The position numbers and the translations under genes were made by a program. A stretch of 64,000 nt of DNA from a virus: positions 16,528 to 80,527 of the IMG/VR virus record IMGVR_UViG_3300042691_039521; one strand, given 5' to 3'. The notes beneath the pieces are model-generated. The model saw nothing but the letters and a program-made list of their open reading frames with translations. It made no database searches and was not told where the DNA came from. This document shows, piece by piece, positions 1 to 7,174 of the stretch. How positions within the stretch are numbered: position 1 is the stretch's first letter; every line of letters starts with the position of its first letter.

Positions 1-1
1 C

Positions 2-94
2 GCTGTTCCGGCGTATTTGGTTAGGCTCCCTTCAGGTGATGGCTCTAAAAAGAATGACCAAATCTCTCTTATGAGAATGCTTTTTTTCTCATGA
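2..94 (+). CDS. possible 3' end of an unidentified gene (partial)
   Basis: Frame 2 is open from the window edge to a TGA at 92-94, giving about 30 C-terminal residues (ending RMLFFS). Its codons look like those of neighbouring genes (gct, gtt, ggt, gat). Frame 3 is also open over part of the stretch, so this is a weak call. No function can be assigned. If real, the gene starts outside the window and is separated from the sigma gene by its own promoter region. Confidence 0.3.
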   Translation, partial: AVPAYLVRLPSGDGSKKNDQISLMRMLFFS

Positions 95-97
95 GGG
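66..97 (+). terminator. possible hairpin, weak terminator candidate
   Basis: An 11-bp imperfect stem (66-76 with 87-97, two G-U pairs) surrounds a T-rich loop. No clear T-run follows it on the + strand, so it may be an RNA processing or stability element rather than an intrinsic terminator. It overlaps the end of the possible partial gene and lies upstream of the sigma-gene promoter. Confidence 0.25.
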
Positions 98-178
98 GGA
101 TTTAATTATTCACCGCTTAGGTTCCAGATAAAAAGAATAAGTCAGTATGTTTGTGCTGTCAATTCAACGGTTTGCGGT

Positions 179-207
179 TTGACTGAGTGCGAATTTTGTG
201 CTATAAT
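179..207 (+). promoter_or_regulatory. sigma-70-like promoter of the phage sigma gene
   Basis: TTGACT at 179-184 and TATAAT at 202-207 are separated by 17 bp, a near-consensus housekeeping promoter. It sits about 30 bp upstream of the sigma-factor start. The sigma gene could therefore be transcribed by the unmodified host polymerase early in infection. Confidence 0.8.
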
Positions 208-239
208 ATTGTGTAGTTTATTTGTTGAAAGGAGTATTC

Positions 240-1022
240 TTGATCTTAAAAAATAAGAAGAAATACTCTGAGCAGGAAAAAGAAATTCTTTGGAATAGAT
301 ATAGGGAAGATAGAAATAATGTAAAAGTTTTTAATGAACTTTTGGAAGCGTATCTTCCTTTGTTGGAAGTTATTGCTTCCAAATCCAAGTCGAATCTTCC
401 TTCTCAGATCGAAATTGGTGATTTGTTGAATGATGGGTTTTTTGGTTTAGTTGACGCTATTGAGCGTTTTGATGAAACTAAGGGCTGGAAATTTGAGACG
501 TATGCTTCTAACCGTATTCGTGGAGAAATCAACGATCGTCTTCGTGATTATGATTGGGTTTCTCGTTATTCTCGTTTGAAGTTTAAGCAGGTTTCTCAAA
601 CGGAAACTTTTTTGGTGGAAGAGTTGCAGCGCCAACCGACTTTACAGGATATTGCTGACCGTTTGGGTTGGGATGTATCTGAAGTGAGTAAGGTTCAGGC
701 AGCTTTTAATAATTCTTATTCTATCAATATTGATGAGTATATTTCAGATTCAACTCATGAATCATTTTCTTTGAGCGAGATGATTCCTGATAGTTCTGCC
801 GGTCAGGCTGGTTTTGATCTGGATGTTGATGATTTAACAAAAATTATTGAAAGAAAGATGTTTTCTCTTGCTGAACATGAATCTATTGTTGTTTTTCTTT
901 ATATTTATGAGAATATGACGTTTGAGGAAATTGCTGAGGCCACTGATTCTAAAGCATCGAAGGTTATGAAGATTTTCAATGAAGCTATTTCTAGTTTGAG
1001 AGAAAATCTTGGGGTTTATTGA
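240..1022 (+). CDS. RNA polymerase sigma factor, FliA/WhiG-type
   Basis: This is a 260-residue sigma-70 family factor that would redirect host RNA polymerase. Region 2 contains the FETYASNRIRG and DxLRDYDWVSR stretch characteristic of the FliA/WhiG/SigF group (family pattern RIRG-x3-D-x-LR-x2-DWV-x-R). Region 3 follows (QRQPTLQDIADRLG), and region 4 ends the protein (MTFEEIAEATDSKASKVMKI, a helix-turn-helix). I place the start at the TTG at 240, preceded by AAAGGAG at 229-235; the frame stays open upstream to a TTG at 222 that lacks a comparable site. A sigma-70-like promoter lies just upstream. FliA/WhiG factors recognise GCCGATAA -10 elements, and similar elements precede the nrd, head and tail operons here. 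Late-gene control is an inference. Confidence 0.93.
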   Translation: MILKNKKKYSEQEKEILWNRYREDRNNVKVFNELLEAYLPLLEVIASKSKSNLPSQIEIGDLLNDGFFGLVDAIERFDETKGWKFETYASNRIRGEINDRLRDYDWVSRYSRLKFKQVSQTETFLVEELQRQPTLQDIADRLGWDVSEVSKVQAAFNNSYSINIDEYISDSTHESFSLSEMIPDSSAGQAGFDLDVDDLTKIIERKMFSLAEHESIVVFLYIYENMTFEEIAEATDSKASKVMKIFNEAISSLRENLGVY

Positions 1023-1039
1023 CGATAAATGATCTACAC
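1021..1039 (+). promoter_or_regulatory. CG-N10-TA(C) late-type motif upstream of nrdA
   Basis: GACGATAA at 1021-1028 is followed, at the spacing seen in other copies, by TACAC (CG, 10 bp, TA). It overlaps the sigma gene stop and lies about 30 bp upstream of the nrdA start. It is a divergent member of the motif family and lacks a clear CTTT element 15 bp upstream. Confidence 0.45.
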
Positions 1040-1069
1040 TATTAATATATTTTTAGCAGGGGAGTTGAA

Positions 1070-2920
1070 TTGAGTATTATCAAAAAAGGTGCTGATCCGG
1101 ATTATATCAATGATTTTTCGATGGCCTTATTGGATGGATTTTATTTATTAGAAGGAGAAACTTTTGATGACGCTATAGCTCGGGCGGCTGAGGCGTTTTG
1201 TTTCGGAGATTATCAACTTGCTCAAAGAATTTATGAAGCGGCTTGGAACGGTTGGTTCATGTTCGCTAGCCCTATTCTAAGTAACGCCCCTAAGGGTTCT
1301 TGGTCGATGGATATGACAGAGGCTTGGAAAGAAGGCGGCTTATTGACTAATGGTTTCGTTGGTGAGCACACCAAAGCTATGCCTATTAGTTGTTTCAGCA
1401 TGTATATTCCTGACACTATTGATGGTCAGATGGATGCAAATAAGGAACTTGCCGCCCTTTCTGTTGCCGGTGGCGGTGTAGGTTTGCACAACGGTATTCG
1501 TGCTACATCGAATAAGGCACCGGGACCAATTCCATACATGAAAACTATGGATGGTTTGATTGGGTACTATCAGCAGTCAAAGAATCGCCGTGGTGCTTGT
1601 GCTTATTATATGGATGTTTCTCATCCTGATATCATTGAACATATTCGTTTTCGCGTGCCATCTGGTGGGGATTCTGCTCGTAAGTCAGATAATCGCACAC
1701 AGTTTCACTCTGCTGTGAACATCACAGAAGATTTCATTCAAGCTGTTTTGGCTGATGAAGATTTTGATCTTGTATGTCCTCACACCAAAGAGGTTCGTGA
1801 AACCGTTCCTGCTCGTATGATTTGGGAAGAGATTCTTGAAACCCGTGCGTTAACAGGTGAGCCATATCTTTTCAAGATTGATACAACGAACAAAGCTCTT
1901 CCTAAAGCCCAGAAAAAACTTGGCTTAAAAGTTAATGGATCAAATATTTGCAGTGAGATTACTCTTCCCACTAGCGATGAAAGAACTTTTGTTTGTTGCC
2001 TATCTTCCTTGAACCTAGAAAAGTATGATGAGTGGGCTGATACAACCCTAGTTTCTGATTTGATCAGATATCTAGATAATGTTATTCAATATTTTATCGA
2101 ACAAGCTCCGGACGCTCTATCTAAGGCCGTGTATTCTGCTGGTCGTGAACGTGCTCTCGGTTTGGGTACGATGGGCTGGCACTACTATCTTCAATCAAAG
2201 GGTATTCCTTTTGAGGGCGGCGGTTTCGGTTCCGCTATTCAGGAAACACACATGATTTTCAAGAAGATCAAACAACAAGCCATAGCTGAATCAGAAAAGC
2301 TTGCTGTGGAACGGGGAGAAGCTCCCGATATGATCGGTACTGGTCGGCGTAACAGTCACCTTTTAGCTATAGCCCCAAATGCCAACAATTCTGTTATCGT
2401 TGGCACGTCGGCCAGTATCGAACCTGTTTCCGGTAACACGTATGCTCACTCTACTAGAGCGGGAACTTTTGTTGTGAAGAATCCTTACCTTCAGAGAATC
2501 TTTGAGTTTGCTGCTTGGGTCAAATTCTTAGAAGAAGATGAACGAGAGGCTTGGATAGAAGAACAATGGCGTGATGTTATAGCTCATGATGGCTCAGTTC
2601 AGCATCTTGATTTCTTAACCATTGAGGAAAAAGAAGTATTCAAAACAGCTTTCGAGATTGATCAACATTGGTTGATCGAACAGGCTGACGCACGCCAGCA
2701 GTATGTGTGTCAGTCACAGAGTCTCAACATCTTCTTCCCAGCGGGTGTTGATAGAACATACTTCAACTCTGTTCATCTAAAAGCTATGACAGCAGAGTAT
2801 GTTAAAGGTTTATACTATTCAAGAATGAAGAGAGGCGTTAATGCAGACGTTGTTAAAGAGATTGAAAGAAAAGTTATCGAAGACTGGGCCGGAGAAGACT
2901 GCGTGAGTTGCCATGGATAG
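1070..2920 (+). CDS. nrdA: ribonucleoside-diphosphate reductase, large subunit (class I)
   Basis: This 616-residue cytosolic enzyme reduces ribonucleotides to deoxyribonucleotides for phage DNA synthesis. The first redox cysteine lies in MPISCF (C108), and the catalytic N-x-C-x-E is N292-x-C294-x-E296. The second redox cysteine is in VCCLSSLNL (C309), and the thioredoxin-accessible tail pair is C611-x2-C614. It is shorter than the roughly 760-residue bacterial NrdA and appears to lack the N-terminal ATP-cone, so allosteric activity control is probably absent. The start is a TTG preceded by GGGGAG. The small subunit follows, separated only by an HNH gene that overlaps both. Confidence 0.95.
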   Translation: MSIIKKGADPDYINDFSMALLDGFYLLEGETFDDAIARAAEAFCFGDYQLAQRIYEAAWNGWFMFASPILSNAPKGSWSMDMTEAWKEGGLLTNGFVGEHTKAMPISCFSMYIPDTIDGQMDANKELAALSVAGGGVGLHNGIRATSNKAPGPIPYMKTMDGLIGYYQQSKNRRGACAYYMDVSHPDIIEHIRFRVPSGGDSARKSDNRTQFHSAVNITEDFIQAVLADEDFDLVCPHTKEVRETVPARMIWEEILETRALTGEPYLFKIDTTNKALPKAQKKLGLKVNGSNICSEITLPTSDERTFVCCLSSLNLEKYDEWADTTLVSDLIRYLDNVIQYFIEQAPDALSKAVYSAGRERALGLGTMGWHYYLQSKGIPFEGGGFGSAIQETHMIFKKIKQQAIAESEKLAVERGEAPDMIGTGRRNSHLLAIAPNANNSVIVGTSASIEPVSGNTYAHSTRAGTFVVKNPYLQRIFEFAAWVKFLEEDEREAWIEEQWRDVIAHDGSVQHLDFLTIEEKEVFKTAFEIDQHWLIEQADARQQYVCQSQSLNIFFPAGVDRTYFNSVHLKAMTAEYVKGLYYSRMKRGVNADVVKEIERKVIEDWAGEDCVSCHG

Positions 2921-3374
2921 GTTAGAGTTGTTTGAAGCTAAAATATCCAAAGGACCTGATTGTTGGATTTGGGATGGAGCAAGGTCTGGTAGGTACGGAT
3001 CATTTCATTTCCCAGAGTATCCATATCCTCGTAAAATGGTTTCAGCACATAAGGCTAGTCTATATCTGTATGAAGGTATAGCAACCTCTCCAGAACAGAA
3101 TGTTATGCATTCTTGTGATAATGGATTTTGTGTTAATCCAGATCATTTATCAGTTGGTACAAGATCTGATAATATGAAAGATATGGTTTCTAAGGGTAGA
3201 CATGTTATTCCAACTCAAAAACTAGATCAGGCAGACGTAATATGCGCCAGACAAATGCGTAGAAGCGGAGTTCAAGTGAAAGAAATTGCAGAGGTTTTTA
3301 ATATATCACCATCGCAAATGACTAGATTAACATCTGGGGTTTTGCCTAAATGGACAAGGAATGCATGGGTATGA
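2913..3374 (+). CDS. free-standing HNH endonuclease with C-terminal HTH
   Basis: This 153-residue protein has an HNH core (CWIWDGA near the N terminus, NVMHSCDNGFCVNPDHL around residues 64-81) and a C-terminal helix-turn-helix (VKEIAEVFNISPSQMTRL) that probably helps bind DNA. The layout matches free-standing phage homing endonucleases. It lies between nrdA and nrdB and overlaps the nrdA stop by 8 bp, while its TGA shares bases with the proposed nrdB ATG. T4 mobE occupies the same relative position, so this looks like a mobile gene targeting nrd sequences. Homing activity is inferred. Confidence 0.88.
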   Translation: MDRLELFEAKISKGPDCWIWDGARSGRYGSFHFPEYPYPRKMVSAHKASLYLYEGIATSPEQNVMHSCDNGFCVNPDHLSVGTRSDNMKDMVSKGRHVIPTQKLDQADVICARQMRRSGVQVKEIAEVFNISPSQMTRLTSGVLPKWTRNAWV

Positions 3375-4345
3375 GTCTAACTAAATATTCAGAAGTATAT
3401 ACTCCAACATATGTGCAGTTTGTCGAGTTAACTGTCAAGCACGAAAAAGTACACTGGTTCGAATCGGAAGCTAAACTTGGTGCTGATGTGACACAGTGGA
3501 AGAACGGTAAAATCACTGATGAGGAAAAGAATCTTATTTCTAATATTCTTAGACTCTTCACACAATCTGATGTTTCGGTTGGACAGGGCTACTATGAGAA
3601 ACTGATTCCGGTCATCAAAAATAATGAGGCCAGAAACATGTTGGGTTCTTTTGCCGCCCGTGAAGCTATCCATCAGCGGGCATATGCGCTTCTATCTGAT
3701 ACCCTCGGTTTCGGAGAGGACTTCTATTTCGAGTTTCTTGACTACAAAGAAATGAAAGATAAACACGAATTCATGATCGAAGACATAGGTAAGACACAGA
3801 AAGACTTTGCTGTTTACCTCGCTAAGCAGACACTTATAGAGGGCGTAACCCTTTTCGCTAGCTTCGCTATGCTACTGAACTTTGATCGCTTAGGGAAGCT
3901 TCCAGGCATGTGTGACGTGGTTCGCTGGTCAATGGTAGACGAGTCAATTCACATTGAAGGCAACTGTGCCTTATTCAGAGAGTTTTTAGAAGAACACCCT
4001 AATATTGTTGACGATGATTTCAAAAAAGAGATATATGAAACAGCAAGAAAACTTGTAAAACTAGAAGACTCCTTTATTGATAGGGCTTTTAAGCTCGGTG
4101 GCGTCGATAACTTAGATAAGGAAGACATTAAAAAATATGTGAGATATGTTGCTGATTATCGACTGAATCAATTAGGCTTTAAAAAGAATTGGCACGTTAA
4201 GACAAACCCACTAGATTGGATTGATGGACTTATGGGAACAACACACGGAAACTTCTTTGAACGCTCTATTTCCGAGTATCAGAAAGCTAATTTGGATGGA
4301 TCATTTTTAGAAGCCTATGGAATGTATGTGAAAGAAAATGCCTAG
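3371..4345 (+). CDS. nrdB: ribonucleoside-diphosphate reductase, small subunit (class I)
   Basis: This diiron-tyrosyl radical subunit partners NrdA. Counting from the ATG at 3371 (324 residues), the metal ligands are D67, E98, H101, E157, E191 and H194, with the radical tyrosine at Y105. The 31-residue D-to-E spacing and the E-x2-H-x3-Y pattern match E. coli D84, E115, H118 and Y122. The frame is open from 3350, but the ATG at 3371 forms an ATGA overlap with the HNH stop and begins the recognisable homology. All key residues are present, so the enzyme should be active. Confidence 0.95.
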   Translation: MSLTKYSEVYTPTYVQFVELTVKHEKVHWFESEAKLGADVTQWKNGKITDEEKNLISNILRLFTQSDVSVGQGYYEKLIPVIKNNEARNMLGSFAAREAIHQRAYALLSDTLGFGEDFYFEFLDYKEMKDKHEFMIEDIGKTQKDFAVYLAKQTLIEGVTLFASFAMLLNFDRLGKLPGMCDVVRWSMVDESIHIEGNCALFREFLEEHPNIVDDDFKKEIYETARKLVKLEDSFIDRAFKLGGVDNLDKEDIKKYVRYVADYRLNQLGFKKNWHVKTNPLDWIDGLMGTTHGNFFERSISEYQKANLDGSFLEAYGMYVKENA

Positions 4346-4700
4346 AGAATATTCACCCTTTCTATCTGAGTTACAACCAACGGAAAAGACAACCGGTAAA
4401 AGAACTTATGATCCAAAACAAATCTATCAATATCTATTTGACAATACGGACAGATATGGTATAATTATATATACGCAAGCAGAGCTAGCGGAAGCCATTA
4501 AGATAAGATATGAAACTATGAATTATATTATAAGTGATTTTATATCTGTTGGCTTTATAGAAAAAGTTAATAAAAAAACCTTTAGAATTTTACAACATCC
4601 TGATAAAATTGAATGGACAGAAGAACTGTACAAGAGATTATCTGAATTGCGTAAAACACATCAAACATATTATAGAAGAAAAAACAAACAAGGAGAATAA
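4338..4700 (+). CDS. small winged-helix-like DNA-binding protein
   Basis: This 120-residue protein is basic at its C terminus (RRKNKQGE). The middle (residues about 25-85) reads like a winged helix: YDPKQIYQYLFDN, then TQAELAEAIKIRYETMNYIISDF, then a short wing IEKVNKKTFRI. Its start overlaps the nrdB stop, so it is cotranscribed with the nrd genes. It may be a small regulator, but no specific family is recognised. A consensus sigma-70 promoter lies inside its coding sequence at 4438-4465. Confidence 0.65.
   Translation: MPREYSPFLSELQPTEKTTGKRTYDPKQIYQYLFDNTDRYGIIIYTQAELAEAIKIRYETMNYIISDFISVGFIEKVNKKTFRILQHPDKIEWTEELYKRLSELRKTHQTYYRRKNKQGE
4438..4465 (+). promoter_or_regulatory. consensus sigma-70 promoter inside a coding region
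   Basis: TTGACA at 4438-4443, a 16-bp spacer, and TATAAT at 4460-4465 with an extended -10 TG at 4457-4458. Both hexamers match the consensus exactly. It would drive the holin-like gene at 4703 and the genes after it independently of the nrd transcript. Confidence 0.6.
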
Positions 4701-4702
4701 AT

Positions 4703-5008
4703 ATGACAGAAGCACTTAATGCGGTAGCCTCTTGGCTTCCTATTGTAGCATTCTTTCTGCCACTAATTGTTGGGTTGGTTTCAAAATCAACACTATCATC
4801 TTCTGGTAAGGCTGTAGTCATGCTCGTGCTTACGGGTGTTGCTGCATTAGCTAGCCAGGTAGATACTAATTCAGGTATCTTGACTCTAGAGATGGCAACA
4901 ACATGGATTGGTACAATGATTGTTACCGTAGCCTCATACTATGGCGTATGGAACCCACTCGGGGCTGGCAACATTGCCCCAGAAGTAGGTATTGGTCCTT
5001 CATCTTGA
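4703..5008 (+). CDS. small membrane protein, holin candidate
   Basis: This 101-residue protein has three predicted membrane segments: residues about 11-27 (LPIVAFFLPLIVGLVS), 37-51 (AVVMLVLTGVAALAS) and 68-84 (WIGTMIVTVASYYGVW). The polar tail is short. The size and topology fit phage holins, which permeabilise the inner membrane at lysis, but the endolysin gene is more than 22 kb away, so the assignment rests on topology alone. A good RBS (AAGGAG) precedes the ATG. Confidence 0.5.
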   Translation: MTEALNAVASWLPIVAFFLPLIVGLVSKSTLSSSGKAVVMLVLTGVAALASQVDTNSGILTLEMATTWIGTMIVTVASYYGVWNPLGAGNIAPEVGIGPSS

Positions 5009-5018
5009 GGAAAGGAGG

Positions 5019-5041
5019 TAAGGGGGTGAAAAGCCCCCTTA
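5019..5041 (+). terminator. hairpin between Shine-Dalgarno and TTG start; possible terminator
   Basis: A perfect 8-bp stem (5019-5026 with 5034-5041, TAAGGGGG/CCCCCTTA) has a 7-nt loop and is followed by TTTCTATTT, so it resembles an intrinsic terminator after the membrane gene. It lies exactly between a strong Shine-Dalgarno (AAAGGAGG, 5011-5018) and the TTG start at 5049. Folding would leave about 7 nt between them, so it may act in translation initiation instead. Confidence 0.6.
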
Positions 5042-5064
5042 TTTCTATTTGGATGCTAAAATAG
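5026..5064 (+). CDS. possible 12-codon leader peptide
   Basis: A GTG at 5026 lies 7 nt after the strong AAAGGAGGT at 5011-5019 and opens a 12-codon reading frame ending in TAG at 5062-5064. The frame runs through the hairpin and overlaps the start of the next gene. It may be a translated leader or chance; the alternative is that the Shine-Dalgarno serves the TTG at 5049. Confidence 0.25.
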   Translation: MKSPLISIWMLK

Positions 5065-5381
5065 TTCTAACAAAAGCAATAGACTCTATGACTGAAGCCC
5101 TTGATTCAATAGGGCTTTATGTGATTGACTGCAATATGCTCATTCAGAGTACAAAACACTATTCAAATCTTGAGGATCTGAAAAGTGATGTATTAAACAA
5201 ACAAGCTTCTATTATTCTAGATGTTGATTGCTTCATGGGAAATGCCGCTTGGAGACAGGACGCTCCCTTTATGCCAGAAATTTTAAATCCAACAGATTTT
5301 CTTAATGAAGTTATGTCTATAGATATTGGTGACATAGCTTCGATTTTGAAAGAAAAGAAAAATGAAACCTTCGACGGCTAA
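5049..5381 (+). CDS. hypothetical protein (110 aa)
   Basis: This is an acidic, mostly helical-looking protein of unknown function with two scattered cysteines (VIDCNM, VDCFMG). The frame runs from a TTG at 5049 to a stop that overlaps the next gene by 20 bp. The TTG has no adjacent RBS; the nearest one lies across the hairpin at 5019-5041. ATG codons further in lack good sites. No family is recognised. Confidence 0.65.
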   Translation: MDAKIVLTKAIDSMTEALDSIGLYVIDCNMLIQSTKHYSNLEDLKSDVLNKQASIILDVDCFMGNAAWRQDAPFMPEILNPTDFLNEVMSIDIGDIASILKEKKNETFDG

Positions 5382-5730
5382 AACTAAGGGCGCAAAAACT
5401 GAAGCAGATTTTGTTGACTGGATCAAATTACGTGGTGTTCCAAATGCTGAACGCAGACATTTATCTGGTCAGTACGATAAAGGTGACGTTGCTGGTTGGG
5501 TTAAGGGAAATGGTGAAAAAAGTGTTTGTGTTGAAGTTAAATCAGGTGGTTCTCTGAAGATTCCTGCTTGGATAAAGGAGCTTGACGCAGAGGTAAAAAA
5601 TGCACAGGCTGATATTGGTTTCATTGCAATTCGTCCTAGTGGAAAACCAAAGGTTGAAGACTGGTGGGCTGTTCTCCCAATTCCGGAAATGATGCGCCTT
5701 CTTGAAGAAGCAGGATATATTCCAACATGA
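5362..5730 (+). CDS. Holliday-junction-resolvase-like PD-(D/E)xK nuclease
   Basis: This 122-residue protein has a PD-(D/E)xK arrangement: E14 in the first helix, D42 in KGDVAGW and E58-V-K60 in VCVEVKSGG, followed by a helix and FIAIRP. The order and size match archaeal/phage Hjc-like resolvases and related phage nucleases, which cut branched DNA before packaging or in recombination. It overlaps the preceding gene by 20 bp, and its stop overlaps the first glycosyltransferase. The fold call is strong; the exact substrate is inferred. Confidence 0.7.
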   Translation: MKPSTAKTKGAKTEADFVDWIKLRGVPNAERRHLSGQYDKGDVAGWVKGNGEKSVCVEVKSGGSLKIPAWIKELDAEVKNAQADIGFIAIRPSGKPKVEDWWAVLPIPEMMRLLEEAGYIPT

Positions 5731-6425
5731 AGATTGTTGTTGGCTGTCCCACCAGAAATAGAACATGGATTCTAGAAAAATGGCGCGACCATGTAGAGTT
5801 AGCAACCCCAGGTAATTGGGATTTAGAGTACTTATTTGTTGTTGGCGATAATGATCGTGAAACTATAGAGATGCTCTCTTCTTGGAAGAGAGCAAATATT
5901 ATCTATGTTGAAGAACAAGATCCAGGCATGAAGCGAACTTGGAATTCTAGTCGATATGATCACATGGTTTTTTTGAGAAACACTCTTTTGGATTCGGTGC
6001 GACACATTAATCCAGATCTTTTTCTCAGCCTTGATTCGGATATTCTACTTGGACAAAACACTCTAAGAGAGATGTACGAAACTGCTGTAGAGTATGAATT
6101 TGACGCTGTAGGCGGCTTGACTTGGTTGGACCCAATCGACCCTAAGTGTACAAATATTGCTTCTTGGGTTGGTTCAGATATGAAAGGCTTTAAGAGGGTT
6201 ATCTCTAGGGGACATCATAAAGTTGATATCATAATGGCTATAAAACTGATGCTACCTTCAGCATATAATGTAGAGTATGCTTATCATAGAATGGGTGAAG
6301 ATCTGGGTTGGAGTAAGAATATGTTTTTGAATCAAAAACGCATTGGAATGGATGGAAGAACTCCAAGTAAACACATTATGAAACCCGAGTATTTGAATAT
6401 GATTGATAAAAGGCTTTCTTGGTGA
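5727..6425 (+). CDS. glycosyltransferase, GT-A fold
   Basis: This 232-residue protein begins with the GT2-like opening MKIVVGCPTRNR and has a DxD metal/nucleotide-sugar site at D103-S-D105 (SLDSDILLG). It would transfer a sugar from a nucleotide donor to an unknown acceptor in the cytosol. It opens the glycan cassette (5727-11623), and its ATG overlaps the nuclease stop (ATGA). There are no membrane segments. Confidence 0.8.
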   Translation: MKIVVGCPTRNRTWILEKWRDHVELATPGNWDLEYLFVVGDNDRETIEMLSSWKRANIIYVEEQDPGMKRTWNSSRYDHMVFLRNTLLDSVRHINPDLFLSLDSDILLGQNTLREMYETAVEYEFDAVGGLTWLDPIDPKCTNIASWVGSDMKGFKRVISRGHHKVDIIMAIKLMLPSAYNVEYAYHRMGEDLGWSKNMFLNQKRIGMDGRTPSKHIMKPEYLNMIDKRLSW

Positions 6426-7174
6426 AATTATTCTTGATGTTAGTGACCAAAAATGAATCATCAAGATATCTTCAAAAGTTTATAGAACACCACAACTTCT
6501 TTGATGATGTTTTCGTCTACGACGATAGATCGGATGATCAAACAGTTGAACTCGCTCGCTCAGCGGGCTGGAGGGTTGTGATTAGGCAAGAAGATGAACC
6601 CTCCTTTATGGAGCACGAAGGAAAGTTTAGATTTAATTCGTGGAAAAGCTTTGAAGAAAATATGCATCCCGAATATGGCGACTGGATACTTTCAATAGAT
6701 GCAGATGAATTTATTATCACAGAATCTGATTTAACAATTAAAGAAAATATACTAGAAGAAATAAAGAAAGCCGAAGATGCTAATCATCATTTAATTAGAA
6801 TTCTCCGACGAGAAATTTGGAAAATGGATGAAACAGGTTGCTTCTTAAGGGTTGACGGATTCTGGAAAAATGATATAATATATAGATTGTTTAAATACAA
6901 AGAAAATGGAACCTGGAGTAAAAAGCCCATGGGCTGTGGATCTGCTCCAACATATGTGGGAATGAATGGACGGCTTAGCCAGAATCTTTTTGTGCTTCAT
7001 TTTGGTTATACTAATTCGGATGATAGACAAACTAGATATGATAGATATATTTCACTTCCAGATCATGGGCATAACGATCAACACATTAAATCAATCATAA
7101 AGAATCCGGTGCTAAAGAAGTATTCAGGACCTAAACCGGAATGGGTAGATAGGGAGATAAGTGAAGCAGTATAG
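6422..7174 (+). CDS. glycosyltransferase family 2-like
   Basis: This roughly 250-residue GT-A protein has an N-terminal strand FLMLVTKNES, FVYDDRSDDQTVELA and the metal site SIDADEF. The layout resembles GT2/GT92-like enzymes acting on glycans. I use the GTG at 6422, which forms a GTGA overlap with the previous stop; a TTG lies one codon earlier. Donor and acceptor cannot be told from sequence. Confidence 0.78.
   Translation: MKLFLMLVTKNESSRYLQKFIEHHNFFDDVFVYDDRSDDQTVELARSAGWRVVIRQEDEPSFMEHEGKFRFNSWKSFEENMHPEYGDWILSIDADEFIITESDLTIKENILEEIKKAEDANHHLIRILRREIWKMDETGCFLRVDGFWKNDIIYRLFKYKENGTWSKKPMGCGSAPTYVGMNGRLSQNLFVLHFGYTNSDDRQTRYDRYISLPDHGHNDQHIKSIIKNPVLKKYSGPKPEWVDREISEAV
6852..6879 (+). promoter_or_regulatory. 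possible internal sigma-70 promoter
   Basis: TTGACG at 6852-6857, a 16-bp spacer and TATAAT at 6874-6879 with an extended -10 TG. The architecture is the same as at 4438-4465. It lies inside a glycosyltransferase gene and could boost the genes downstream, but a chance match in AT-rich sequence is possible. Confidence 0.3.

Noticed and set aside
3350-3370. ATG at 3350 as nrdB start
   Set aside because: It lies well inside the HNH gene; the ATG at 3371 forms an ATGA overlap with the HNH stop and begins the recognisable homology.
3455-3470. tRNA-like GGTTCGAATC string
   Set aside because: It lies within nrdB codons with no acceptor or anticodon arms around it. No tRNA gene was found in the window.
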